Of a stretch of DNA of 23,112 bases, positions 6,869 through 14,283 are shown piece by piece. How positions within the stretch are numbered: the first letter of the stretch is position 1; each line of letters opens with the position of its first letter. Below the pieces are notes generated by a model. The model saw nothing but the letters and a program-made list of their open reading frames with translations. It did not search any database and was not told where the DNA came from. The translations under genes and the position numbers were made by a program. The DNA is from DATAES01 sp036257895 (GTDB taxonomy: Bacteria > Actinomycetota > Acidimicrobiia > Acidimicrobiales > JACDCH01). The DNA lies in assembly GCA_036257895.1 (NCBI GenBank), contig DATAES010000011.1:1-23112 (forward strand). The letters are read 5' to 3'.

Positions 6869-7477
6869 GGGCTGAAGAGCAGCGCGCACGAAGGCGCGGA
6901 TGTGCTCGAAGCGGGCTTCGAGCGCGGCGTCGGACAAGGGATTGCGATCGAGGAGCCCGACCATGAACGGGACGTCGCTGAAATAGCTCAGCAGTGCGCC
7001 GTAGCCCGTGAGGATGAGTTGCTCGGGGTCATGGCGCCGGAACGTGCCTTCCTGCATGCCGCGCTCGAAGTACGCCACGGCCCGTAGGAACAGCGGCCGC
7101 AGGGCGGCGCCGATGTCGAGGCCGAGGTGGTTCTGGCTGTCGAGGGCCTCTCGGCGCACCAGTCGGACGAAGTCCGGGTTGGCCTTGAAGAACTCGAATG
7201 CGGCTCGCAAGACGTGATCGACCTTGCTCCAGCCGTCCTCCAGCGTCGGCTCCGCCACTGCCTTTTCCACCCGGGCGAACCAGTCCGCCATCGCCACTTC
7301 GAAGACCTCGCGGTAGAGGGCCTCCTTCGATGCGAAGTGGTGCAGCAGGCTCGGACGGCGGATGCCGACGGCGCCGGCGATGTCGTTCAGCGAGGTGCCG
7401 TCGTAGCCAAAAGCAGCGAAATGCCGTGTCGCTTCGCGGAGAATCGCTTCTCTCGTCGACTCACCGCCGATGGACAC
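6866..7477 (-). CDS. TetR-family transcriptional regulator
   Basis: A 203-residue regulator with the N-terminal TetR helix-turn-helix at about residues 9-55 (REAILREATRHFAAFGYDGT, then LNDIAGAVGIRRPSLLHHFASKEALY). The rest is the helical ligand-binding and dimer domain. The start is GTG at 7477, with GAGG upstream. It is divergent from the desaturase gene, and the only strong palindrome in the shared 77-bp gap lies at the desaturase start, so it probably represses the desaturase and perhaps itself. By analogy with other TetR/desaturase pairs, an acyl-CoA is a likely ligand; this is inference. Confidence 0.9.
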   Translation of the reverse strand: MSIGGESTREAILREATRHFAAFGYDGTSLNDIAGAVGIRRPSLLHHFASKEALYREVFEVAMADWFARVEKAVAEPTLEDGWSKVDHVLRAAFEFFKANPDFVRLVRREALDSQNHLGLDIGAALRPLFLRAVAYFERGMQEGTFRRHDPEQLILTGYGALLSYFSDVPFMVGLLDRNPLSDAALEARFEHIRAFVRAALQP

Positions 7478-7533
7478 AGGGCCTCAGACTAGTGAGACCA
7501 GGCGTCTGACATGCGGTTTCTCCGCCGCGGTTG

Positions 7534-7553
7534 CCTACCTACCGGTAGGTAGG
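7534..7553. promoter_or_regulatory. Perfect 20-bp palindrome, probable TetR operator
   Basis: CCTACCTACCGGTAGGTAGG is a perfect palindrome centred between 7543 and 7544, ending one base before the ATG at 7555. Its length and symmetry suit a TetR dimer. Its right arm also supplies the only purine-rich sequence (GGTAGG) that could serve as ribosome-binding site, so bound regulator would block transcription start directly. Confidence 0.75.
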
Positions 7554-7554
7554 T

Positions 7555-8310
7555 ATGCTCCGCAGTTCCATGAACTCCGTCCTGCTGGCCCTCATCATCG
7601 GCTTCGCCGTGTGCCAGTTGGCCACGCTCGCGACCACCCTGTACCTCCACCGCACGCTGTCGCACCGCGCCATCACGATGCGGCCCGGGCTGGCGTTCGT
7701 GTTCCGGGTGGTGCTGTGGATCACGACCGGGATCCGTCCGAGGGAGTGGGTGGCGGTGCACCGCAAGCACCATGCATACACCGACGTGGAAGGCGACCCG
7801 CACTCGCCCAGGCTGCTCGGCTGGGTCACGGTGCAGTTCGGCAACGTCGGCTTGTACAGAAAGGTTGCGACCGATCCCGAGCAGGTACGGCGGTATGCGC
7901 GCGACCTGCCTCAGGACCGTTGGGACCGCGTGCTCTTCGACCGTTCGTGGCTGGGTCTGACCATCGGGATCTCGTTCCTCGTGATCGTGTTCGGCCCGCT
8001 CGTCGGGCTGCTGGCCGCCGGCATCCACACCGTCCTGTACCTCGGTCTCAACGCCGCGGTGAACGCCGTGACGCACACCTTCGGCCGCCAGCCCTTCGAC
8101 AACACCGCCACGAACCTCCAGTGGCTGGCCTTCCTCACCGTGGGCGAAGGCCTGCACAACAACCACCACGCGGCACCGACGTCCGCCAAATTCGCCTTGA
8201 ACCGCGGTGAGATCGATGTGGCGTGGCCCTTGATTGCCACCATGCAACGGCTTCGCTGGCTGTCGGTGCGACATCAGGACGCGAGACTCAAGCAGCCAGC
8301 CGGGGTGTAA
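7555..8310 (+). CDS. Membrane fatty acyl desaturase
   Basis: A 251-residue integral membrane di-iron desaturase of the acyl-CoA delta-9 type. It inserts a double bond into a fatty acyl chain using oxygen and electrons from a partner reductase. The three histidine boxes are present: HRTLSH at 32-37, HRKHH at 69-73 and HNNHH at 201-205, plus His174 in NAVTH. Hydrophobic segments at about 8-28, 44-60, 133-152 and 154-172 give the usual four-pass fold. The start could also be the ATG at 7570, which would move the palindrome further upstream. It is shorter than many homologues (about 300 residues) because both tails are short. No ferredoxin reductase gene adjoins it. Confidence 0.92.
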   Translation: MLRSSMNSVLLALIIGFAVCQLATLATTLYLHRTLSHRAITMRPGLAFVFRVVLWITTGIRPREWVAVHRKHHAYTDVEGDPHSPRLLGWVTVQFGNVGLYRKVATDPEQVRRYARDLPQDRWDRVLFDRSWLGLTIGISFLVIVFGPLVGLLAAGIHTVLYLGLNAAVNAVTHTFGRQPFDNTATNLQWLAFLTVGEGLHNNHHAAPTSAKFALNRGEIDVAWPLIATMQRLRWLSVRHQDARLKQPAGV

Positions 8311-8320
8311 GACCGGGGCC

Positions 8321-9487
8321 GTGGAACGGCTCCGAGCCGCGCGTGTCGTCATGCCGACACGCATCACCGGTCCTGCGGTGGTCGTGATCGACGGTGGCCG
8401 GATCGTCGCCATCGAGCCGACCAGCGAGCCCGTGCCGGATCTGACGCTCGCGCCCGGATTCGTCGATCTCCAAGTGAACGGGATCGGTTCCATCGACGTC
8501 GCACACGCCGAGGGCGACGACTGGAACGTGCTCGACCGAGCCCTGCTCGCTCAAGGGGTGACGACATGGTGCCCGACATTGGTCACCGCTCCCCTCGACT
8601 CGTATGCCGAGCCGCTCGAACGGATCGCGGCTGCGGCGGCGCGCGACGACGGCCGGGTGCGGCCGGCCATCGCGGGCGCGCACCTCGAAGGCCCGTTCCT
8701 CGGTGGCGCCCCCGGCGCGCACCCGGTCGACCTGATCCGCCCGCCGGACCGGGAATGGCTCGCGGGTCTGCCATCGATCGTCAAGGTCGTGACGCTCGCG
8801 CCGGAGTCGGAGGGCGTGATTGACTGCATCGAGTCGCTCGTCGCGACCGGTGTGCTGGTCTCACTCGGACACTCGACGGCGTCCTACGCGCAGGCGCTCG
8901 ACGCGACAGCCGCCGGCGCCCGGCTCGTCACGCACTGCTTCAACGGGATGGCGCCGTTGCACCACCGCGAGCCCGGTCTCGTCGGCGCCGCGCTGACCGA
9001 CGACCGCCTCGCCGTCTCCGTCATCGCCGATCTCGTGCACGTTCACGCCGCCGCGATCGCGATCGCCTTCCGCGCGAAAGGAGCCGGCCAGGTCGTGCTC
9101 GTCACCGACGCGGTGGCGTGGGACCGTGGCACCGTCGGCGATGCGGTGCGCGTGACGTTCGACGGCACCGCGCCGCGGCTGGCGGACGGCACGCTTGCCG
9201 GTTCCGCACTCACCATGGACAAGGCGGTGCGCAACGTGGTCGAGCACTGTGGTGTCTCGCTGCTCGATGCCGTCCATGCCGCAGCCGCGACGCCGGCGCG
9301 GCTGCTCGGTCTGGATGATCGCGGTGAGATCCTCCCCGGTCGCCGGGCCGACCTCGCCGCCTTGGGTCCGGACCTCACGGTCCAGGCCACGTGGGTTGGC
9401 GGACGTGCCGCCGAGCAGTTGGGGGCTGCGCCCCCGATCGGGACACCTGTCACGTCGTTTCGTGTTCGCCCGACCGAGCAGAAGTAG
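8321..9487 (+). CDS. nagA: N-acetylglucosamine-6-phosphate deacetylase
   Basis: A 388-residue amidohydrolase that turns GlcNAc-6-phosphate into glucosamine-6-phosphate and acetate in the cytosol. APGFVDLQVNG at 44-54 has the Gln-x-Asn pair typical of NagA in place of the usual HxH. HLEGPFL at 121-127 carries metal-binding Glu123, with His184 in SLGHS, His205 in THCFNGM and catalytic Asp263 in VTDA. Start GTG 8321 gives the normal N-terminus and a 10-base gap from the desaturase; an upstream in-frame ATG at 8234 would overlap that gene. A non-conserved tail of about 20 residues contains a GGGGGC-TGC-GCCCCC hairpin. No nagB or PTS gene is visible in the window. Confidence 0.92.
   Translation: MERLRAARVVMPTRITGPAVVVIDGGRIVAIEPTSEPVPDLTLAPGFVDLQVNGIGSIDVAHAEGDDWNVLDRALLAQGVTTWCPTLVTAPLDSYAEPLERIAAAAARDDGRVRPAIAGAHLEGPFLGGAPGAHPVDLIRPPDREWLAGLPSIVKVVTLAPESEGVIDCIESLVATGVLVSLGHSTASYAQALDATAAGARLVTHCFNGMAPLHHREPGLVGAALTDDRLAVSVIADLVHVHAAAIAIAFRAKGAGQVVLVTDAVAWDRGTVGDAVRVTFDGTAPRLADGTLAGSALTMDKAVRNVVEHCGVSLLDAVHAAAATPARLLGLDDRGEILPGRRADLAALGPDLTVQATWVGGRAAEQLGAAPPIGTPVTSFRVRPTEQK
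9421..9435. repeat. Hairpin GGGGGC-TGC-GCCCCC inside the nagA tail
   Basis: A 6-bp perfect stem with a TGC loop, the same geometry and core as the hairpin at 124-140. It encodes Gly-Ala-Ala-Pro-Pro in the variable C-terminus of NagA, about 50 bases before the stop. It may affect the 3' end of the nagA message or be a small inserted palindrome. Confidence 0.45.
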
Positions 9488-9490
9488 CGT
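9485..9490 (+). promoter_or_regulatory. Candidate -10 box (TAGCGT) overlapping the nagA stop
   Basis: TANNNT 6 bases before GTG 9497; its first three bases are the nagA stop codon. The same hexamer at the same distance precedes fbiC. Confidence 0.35.
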
Positions 9491-9496
9491 CCGAAC

Positions 9497-9880
9497 GTGC
9501 GGATCGTCGCCGCAGTCTTCATCGACACCATCGAGCTGCGTGAAGCGCCCGGTCCGTCGACGCGCATCGATCTCGGCGGGGTGAAGTTCTCCGAGGCGGC
9601 GAGCGGACCGCTACCCGTCACGATCGAACCTCACCTCGTCGTGCTGGTGCATCGGCCAGCGGACCACAAGGGCGAAGCGGCGCTCGAAGTCACCTATCAC
9701 CGCGACGGCGAACAGGTGGCCCGCAACGTCCAACTGCTCGCAGTCGAGCCCGACAAGTTCACGTACCGACTCGTGCGCGCCGAACTCACCTTCGACGACT
9801 ACGGGACCGTGGAGGCGCGCTGCAGCCTCGACGGCGACGACCCCACCGTGGTGCCGTTCACACTGCTCCAGCCGGCCTGA
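9497..9880 (+). CDS. Small beta-rich protein, unknown
   Basis: A 127-residue protein predicted to be mainly beta strands, with no signal peptide or membrane segment. The beginning (MRIVAAVFIDTIELREAPGP) and the alternating strand pattern recall the DUF6941-type proteins, but I cannot verify this. It starts with GTG at 9497, ten bases after nagA, and ends 36 bases before the FIST gene. Codon use and GC3 look like those of its neighbours, so it is very likely real. Confidence 0.75.
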   Translation: MRIVAAVFIDTIELREAPGPSTRIDLGGVKFSEAASGPLPVTIEPHLVVLVHRPADHKGEAALEVTYHRDGEQVARNVQLLAVEPDKFTYRLVRAELTFDDYGTVEARCSLDGDDPTVVPFTLLQPA

Positions 9881-9916
9881 TGATCTCGCTCGAGCCGAGA
9901 GATGAGGTCGGCTGAC

Positions 9917-11062
9917 ATGCCCTTTGCGGCGGCGCTGTCCGAGCATCCGATCGCGACACACGCGACGGGTGAGGTCATCGGGCAGGTGCTCGAGTCGCTC
10001 GGCGAGGAACCCGACCTCGCGATGCTGTTCGTCACTGCACCGAACGGCGGCGCCCTGGAGGACATCGCGGGCACGGTGCGCGAGATCCTGCGCCCCGCAT
10101 CGCTGGTGGGCGTCACCGCGGTCTCGGTGCTCGGCGGCGACCGGGAGGTGGAGGAGCAGCCTGCTGTGAGCCTCTGGGCCGGTCGCCTCGCCGCCCCGGT
10201 TACACCCGTCCGGTTCGACCCCAGCACGGGGTCGATCGGCACGACGGTGAGCGGCTTACCGGCATCGATCGCCGGCGACCCGACGCCGCGCACACTCGTG
10301 CTCGTCGCCGATCCCTTCTCGACACCCGTGGACGGGTTCCTCGAGTCCTCACCCGAGACCTACCCGGGCCTCCGGGTCGTCGGTGGACTCGCCTCCGCGG
10401 CGCGGGGCCCGGGCGGCAACCGACTCGTGCTCGACGAGAAGGTCTTCACCGACGGCGCGGTCGGCGCGCTACTGGCGCCACAGGACGAGGCGACGAGCGT
10501 CGTCTCGCAAGGCTGCCGTCCGATCGGTCACCCGCTGACGGTCACCAAGAGCGAGGGACACGTGATCTACGAGCTCGCCGGAAAGCCCGCGCTCGAACGG
10601 TTGGTCGACCTCCTCGAGCGGCTCGAGCCCGATGACCGCGCGCTCGCCCAGCGCGGCATCCACCTCGGTTGCGTCATCGACGAGCACAAGGCCGACTTCG
10701 ACCGAGGCGACTTCCTGATCCGCACGGTGCTGGGCGGCGACCGCGAGGTCGGCGCCATCGCTGTGGGCGACGAGATCGAGGTCGGCGCGACGGTGCAGTT
10801 CCAGGTGCGCGACGCGGTGTCAGCCGACGATGACCTGCGTGAGCTCCTGACCGGCAGGCGGGCGAGCGGGGCGCTCGTGTTCACGTGCAACGGTCGCGGC
10901 ACCCACCTGTTCGGACGGCCCGATCACGACGCTGAGGTGATCAACGCGCACGTCGACGGAGGGGCGACCGCCGGGATGTTCTGCGCCGGCGAGCTGGGTC
11001 CGATCGGCGATCGCAGCTTCCTCCACGGCTTCACCGCGTCGGTACTGCTGTTCCAAGACTGA
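9917..11062 (+). CDS. FIST N- and C-domain signal protein
   Basis: A 381-residue protein of the FIST family, predicted intracellular sensory domains for small ligands such as amino acids. The start (FAAALSEHP.. TGEVIGQVLESLG) and the central GGLASAARGPGGNRLVL match FIST_N. The end, with GCVIDEH, FLIRTVLGGD and GMFCAGELGPIGDRSFLHGFTASVLLF, is the hallmark of FIST_C. No output domain is attached and no chemoreceptor, kinase or cyclase gene is next to it. I chose ATG 9917 because it gives the usual N-terminus and has GAGG nine bases upstream; ATG 9902 in the same frame is possible. Confidence 0.87.
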   Translation: MPFAAALSEHPIATHATGEVIGQVLESLGEEPDLAMLFVTAPNGGALEDIAGTVREILRPASLVGVTAVSVLGGDREVEEQPAVSLWAGRLAAPVTPVRFDPSTGSIGTTVSGLPASIAGDPTPRTLVLVADPFSTPVDGFLESSPETYPGLRVVGGLASAARGPGGNRLVLDEKVFTDGAVGALLAPQDEATSVVSQGCRPIGHPLTVTKSEGHVIYELAGKPALERLVDLLERLEPDDRALAQRGIHLGCVIDEHKADFDRGDFLIRTVLGGDREVGAIAVGDEIEVGATVQFQVRDAVSADDDLRELLTGRRASGALVFTCNGRGTHLFGRPDHDAEVINAHVDGGATAGMFCAGELGPIGDRSFLHGFTASVLLFQD

Positions 11063-11119
11063 GCGACAGCGACGCGCAATCTCGGTAAAGACGAGCCGTT
11101 GCTCGAACGCTTTGCTGGG

Positions 11120-11125
11120 TAGGGT
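11120..11125 (+). promoter_or_regulatory. Candidate -10 box (TAGGGT) for transketolase
   Basis: TANNNT 7 bases before the ATG at 11133, with no Shine-Dalgarno sequence in between, the layout of a leaderless actinobacterial promoter. TTGCTC at 11099-11104 is a poor -35 at only 15 bases. Confidence 0.5.
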
Positions 11126-11132
11126 CGCGCGC

Positions 11133-13145
11133 ATGACGGCGACCGAGACGAGAGCCGGCCTCGAGCAGCGAGCGATCAACGTCATCCGGGGTCTGTGCAT
11201 GGACGGACCGCAAGCTGCCAACGCGGGCCATCCCGGCACTGGTATGGCCCTCGCGCCGCTGGCCCACGTGCTCTGGACGCGGATCATGAAGTACGACGCG
11301 TCAGCCCCCGACTGGCCCGACCGTGATCGCTTCGTGCTGTCCAACGGCCACGCGTCGATCCTGCTGTACTCGATGTTGTTCTTGTCCGGAACCGGCGACC
11401 TGACGCTCGAGGACCTGAAGCAGTTCCGCCAATGGGGGTCGAAGACGCCTGGACATCCCGAGGTGCACCACACCATCGGCGTCGAGGTCACCACCGGGCC
11501 GCTCGGCCAGGGATTCGGCAACGGCGTCGGCATGGGCATCGCCGAGCGGTACCTGCGAAGCCGGTTCGGGAGCGACGCGTGCGATCACCACACGTTCGTC
11601 ATCGCCGGCGACGGCTGTCTCGAAGAGGGTGTCAGTCACGAAGCGGGATCACTCGCCGGTCACTTGAAGCTGGGCCGGCTCGTGTACGTCTATGACGACA
11701 ACCACATCACCATCGACGGCCCGACCGAACTGAGTTACAGCGACGACGCCGGTAAACGGTTCGAGGCGTACGGCTGGCACGTCGAACGCGTGGGCGAGGC
11801 GGCCAACGACACGGACGCACTCGAGGCCGCACTCCGGCGCGCGATGGCGGTGGAAGACGCGCCGTCGATGATCATCCTCCGCAGTCACATCGGGTGGCCG
11901 TCGCCGAAGTACACCGACACCGAGCACGCGCACGGCAACCCGCTCGGTGAAGACGAGGTGCGCATCACGAAGGAGATCCTCGGGCTTCCTCCCAACGAGA
12001 CCTTCTACGTGCCGGATGACGTGCTCGGGATGTACCGCGTGGCCGGCGTTCGCGGCAGCGCCGTGCGCGAGGAGTGGGAGAAGGCTCTCGCGTCGCTCGA
12101 CATCGATCGCGCCGCGTGGGACGCATGCCTCGCCGCAACGGGCACCGAGGGGTGGCGGGACAAGCTGCCGGCGTGGTCCGTGGGCGACAAGGCGGCCACC
12201 CGCAAAGCCAGCGGTGCGTGCGTCAAGGCGCTCGTGGACGTCGTGCCGGGACTGATGGCGGGCGGCGCCGACCTCACCGGCAACACGGGCACGGTCATCG
12301 AGGACCACGGCGTGCAGTCCGCTGCCGAACCCGCGGGACGGCAGATCTACTTCGGGGTGCGCGAGCACGGCATGGCCACTGCCATGAACGGAATGGCCAT
12401 GCACGGTGGCGTGCTGCCGGTCGGCGGCACCTTCTTCGTGTTCAGCGACTACATGCGCGGCGGGGTGCGGCTGTCCGCGCTCAGCCAGGCAAAGGTCATC
12501 TATGCGTGGACGCACGACTCCGTGGGCCTCGGCGAGGACGGCCCGACGCATCAGCCGATCGAGCAACTCGCGGCCATGCGGGCGATGCCGGGGATGCGCA
12601 TCATCCGTCCGGCTGACGGCAACGAGACCGCGGTCGCGTGGCAGGTCGCGATCGAGAGCGACGGGCCGACGGGGCTCGTCCTCAGCCGGCAGGACGTGCC
12701 AGTCGTCATAACGCCCGAGCAGGCACGCGGTCTGCGCAGGGGTGCCTATGTCGTCGACGACAGCGCAGGGGTCGGCGATCCTGTCGCCGATCTGGACCTC
12801 GTGCTCATCGGCACCGGATCCGAGCTGTCCGTGTGCCTCGACGCCAAGCCACTCCTCGAAGCGGATGGCCTGCGCGTGCGGGTGGTCTCGATGCCGAGCT
12901 GGTCGCTGTTCGAAATGCTCGACGAGGACGCACAGGACGACGTGCTGCCGCCCGACGTACCGACACTCGCGGTCGAGGCCGGATCGTCGGTCGGTTGGGA
13001 CCGCTGGGCCGATGACTCGGTGTCGATCGACCGGTTCGGAGCATCCGCGCCAGGGAAGGTAGCCCTCGAGAAGCTCGGCTACACCGCGGTCAACGTCGCA
13101 GAGCGAGCGCGTCAACTCCTGGCCGAGCTCGAAGAGGAGGACTGA
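11133..13145 (+). CDS. tkt: Transketolase
   Basis: A 670-residue thiamine-diphosphate enzyme that moves two-carbon units between sugar phosphates in the non-oxidative pentose phosphate pathway. The N-terminal part has AGHPGTGMAL (His33), SNGHAS at 70-75 and GPLGQGFGNGVGMG at 122-135. The ThDP signature starts with GDG at 159-161 and ends at DDN (Asn190). The middle domain has REHGMATAMNGMA and the DSVGLGEDGPTHQPIEQLA motif with the substrate histidine. ATG 11133 follows a -10-like box by 7 bases; an in-frame codon at 11112 would lie upstream of that box. The gene overlaps tal by one base. Confidence 0.95.
   Translation: MTATETRAGLEQRAINVIRGLCMDGPQAANAGHPGTGMALAPLAHVLWTRIMKYDASAPDWPDRDRFVLSNGHASILLYSMLFLSGTGDLTLEDLKQFRQWGSKTPGHPEVHHTIGVEVTTGPLGQGFGNGVGMGIAERYLRSRFGSDACDHHTFVIAGDGCLEEGVSHEAGSLAGHLKLGRLVYVYDDNHITIDGPTELSYSDDAGKRFEAYGWHVERVGEAANDTDALEAALRRAMAVEDAPSMIILRSHIGWPSPKYTDTEHAHGNPLGEDEVRITKEILGLPPNETFYVPDDVLGMYRVAGVRGSAVREEWEKALASLDIDRAAWDACLAATGTEGWRDKLPAWSVGDKAATRKASGACVKALVDVVPGLMAGGADLTGNTGTVIEDHGVQSAAEPAGRQIYFGVREHGMATAMNGMAMHGGVLPVGGTFFVFSDYMRGGVRLSALSQAKVIYAWTHDSVGLGEDGPTHQPIEQLAAMRAMPGMRIIRPADGNETAVAWQVAIESDGPTGLVLSRQDVPVVITPEQARGLRRGAYVVDDSAGVGDPVADLDLVLIGTGSELSVCLDAKPLLEADGLRVRVVSMPSWSLFEMLDEDAQDDVLPPDVPTLAVEAGSSVGWDRWADDSVSIDRFGASAPGKVALEKLGYTAVNVAERARQLLAELEEED
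13134..13140 (+). promoter_or_regulatory. Ribosome-binding site GAGGAGG for tal
   Basis: A strong Shine-Dalgarno sequence within the last codons of tkt, 4 bases before the tal ATG. It contrasts with the leaderless-looking start of tkt and fixes the tal start at 13145. Confidence 0.7.
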
Positions 13146-14251
13146 TGGGACGGTTGCAACGGCTCTACGACGAGCACGGCCAGAGCCCGTGGCTCGACAA
13201 CCTCAAGCGAGGCTGGATCACCTCCGGCGAGTTGCAGCGCTGGACCGAACGTGGCGTGCGCGGCATCACGTCGAACCCGACGATCTTCGCCAAGGCGATC
13301 GAAGGCGCGGCCGACTACGACGACCAGTTCCGCGAGCTCGTCAAGAAACGGCACAGCGTCGAGGACTCGTACTGGGAGCTCGTGAAACAGGACATCGAAG
13401 ACGCGCTCGCGATCCTGCGGCCGTTGTCCGACGGATCGAAGGGCGGCGACGGCTTCGTGTCCGTCGAGGTCGCTCCCCAACTCGCTCGTGACACCGACGG
13501 AACCATCGCCGCCGCCCGCCAACTCTGGGAGCAGATCGACGAGCCGAACTTGTTCGTCAAGATCCCGGGCACGGCCGAGGGTCTGCCGGCGATCCGGCAG
13601 TGCCTGAGTGAGGGGATCAACATCAACGTCACGTTGCTGTTCGGTCTCGAGCGGTACGGCGAGGTCATCGACGCCTTCATGCAAGGTCTCGAACAGCTCG
13701 ACGCCTCCGGTGGCGACGTCTCGCAGATCGCGAGCGTGGCTTCGTTCTTCGTGAGCCGAGTCGACACGGAGGTCGACCGCCGGCTCGAGACCATCGGCAC
13801 CGACGAGGCGCTCGCGCTGCGGGGTAAGGCCGCGGTCGCCAACGCGCAGCTCGCGTACGAGCTCTTCTCGCAGAGGTGCGACACCGATCGTTGGAGGCAG
13901 CTCGAGGCGCAAGGGGCGCGCGTCCAGCGTCCCTTGTGGGCGTCGACTTCAACGAAGAACCCCGATTATCCAGACACGTTGTATGTCGACAACCTGATCG
14001 GACCCGACACCGTCAACACGATGCCCGATACCACTCTCGAGCAATTCGAGGAACACGGCCGCCTCGAGCGAACCGTGGACGCGGACCTTCCAGGGGCTCA
14101 CGCTGTCATCGACCAGCTCACCGCGGTAGGGGTCGACATGCGTGACGTGACGAGGACGCTCGAGGAGGAAGGCGTGACGTCGTTCTCCAAGTCGTTCGAC
14201 GAGCTGATCACCAGCCTCGAGACCAAAGCCGACGCGCTGAGGAACGCATAG
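13145..14251 (+). CDS. tal: Transaldolase
   Basis: A 368-residue TIM-barrel enzyme that transfers a dihydroxyacetone unit between sugar phosphates through a Schiff base. TSNPTIFAKAI at 42-52 is the family signature, and Lys139 in NLFVKIPGT is the Schiff-base lysine. RPLWASTSTKNP and YVDNLIGPDTVNTMP match the later conserved blocks of the longer actinobacterial/cyanobacterial transaldolase class. The ATG overlaps the tkt stop (TGATG), so tkt and tal are translationally coupled. Confidence 0.95.
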   Translation: MGRLQRLYDEHGQSPWLDNLKRGWITSGELQRWTERGVRGITSNPTIFAKAIEGAADYDDQFRELVKKRHSVEDSYWELVKQDIEDALAILRPLSDGSKGGDGFVSVEVAPQLARDTDGTIAAARQLWEQIDEPNLFVKIPGTAEGLPAIRQCLSEGININVTLLFGLERYGEVIDAFMQGLEQLDASGGDVSQIASVASFFVSRVDTEVDRRLETIGTDEALALRGKAAVANAQLAYELFSQRCDTDRWRQLEAQGARVQRPLWASTSTKNPDYPDTLYVDNLIGPDTVNTMPDTTLEQFEEHGRLERTVDADLPGAHAVIDQLTAVGVDMRDVTRTLEEEGVTSFSKSFDELITSLETKADALRNA

Positions 14252-14268
14252 CGCACCCGGAATCCAGC

Positions 14269-14274
14269 TACGTT
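14269..14274 (+). promoter_or_regulatory. Candidate -10 box (TACGTT) for pgl
   Basis: TANNNT 9 bases before the ATG at 14284, in the 32-bp gap after tal. No Shine-Dalgarno sequence precedes pgl, so it may have its own start. Confidence 0.35.
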
Positions 14275-14283
14275 TCTCCGCCG

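Noticed and set aside
8234..8320. Longer nagA start at ATG 8234
   Set aside because: It would overlap the end of the desaturase by 77 bases and add Cys/Arg-rich residues not found in NagA.
11092..11105. CGAGC-CGTT-GCTCG hairpin between the FIST and transketolase genes as a terminator
   Set aside because: The stem is only 5 bp, no T-run follows, and such stems are common at this base composition.
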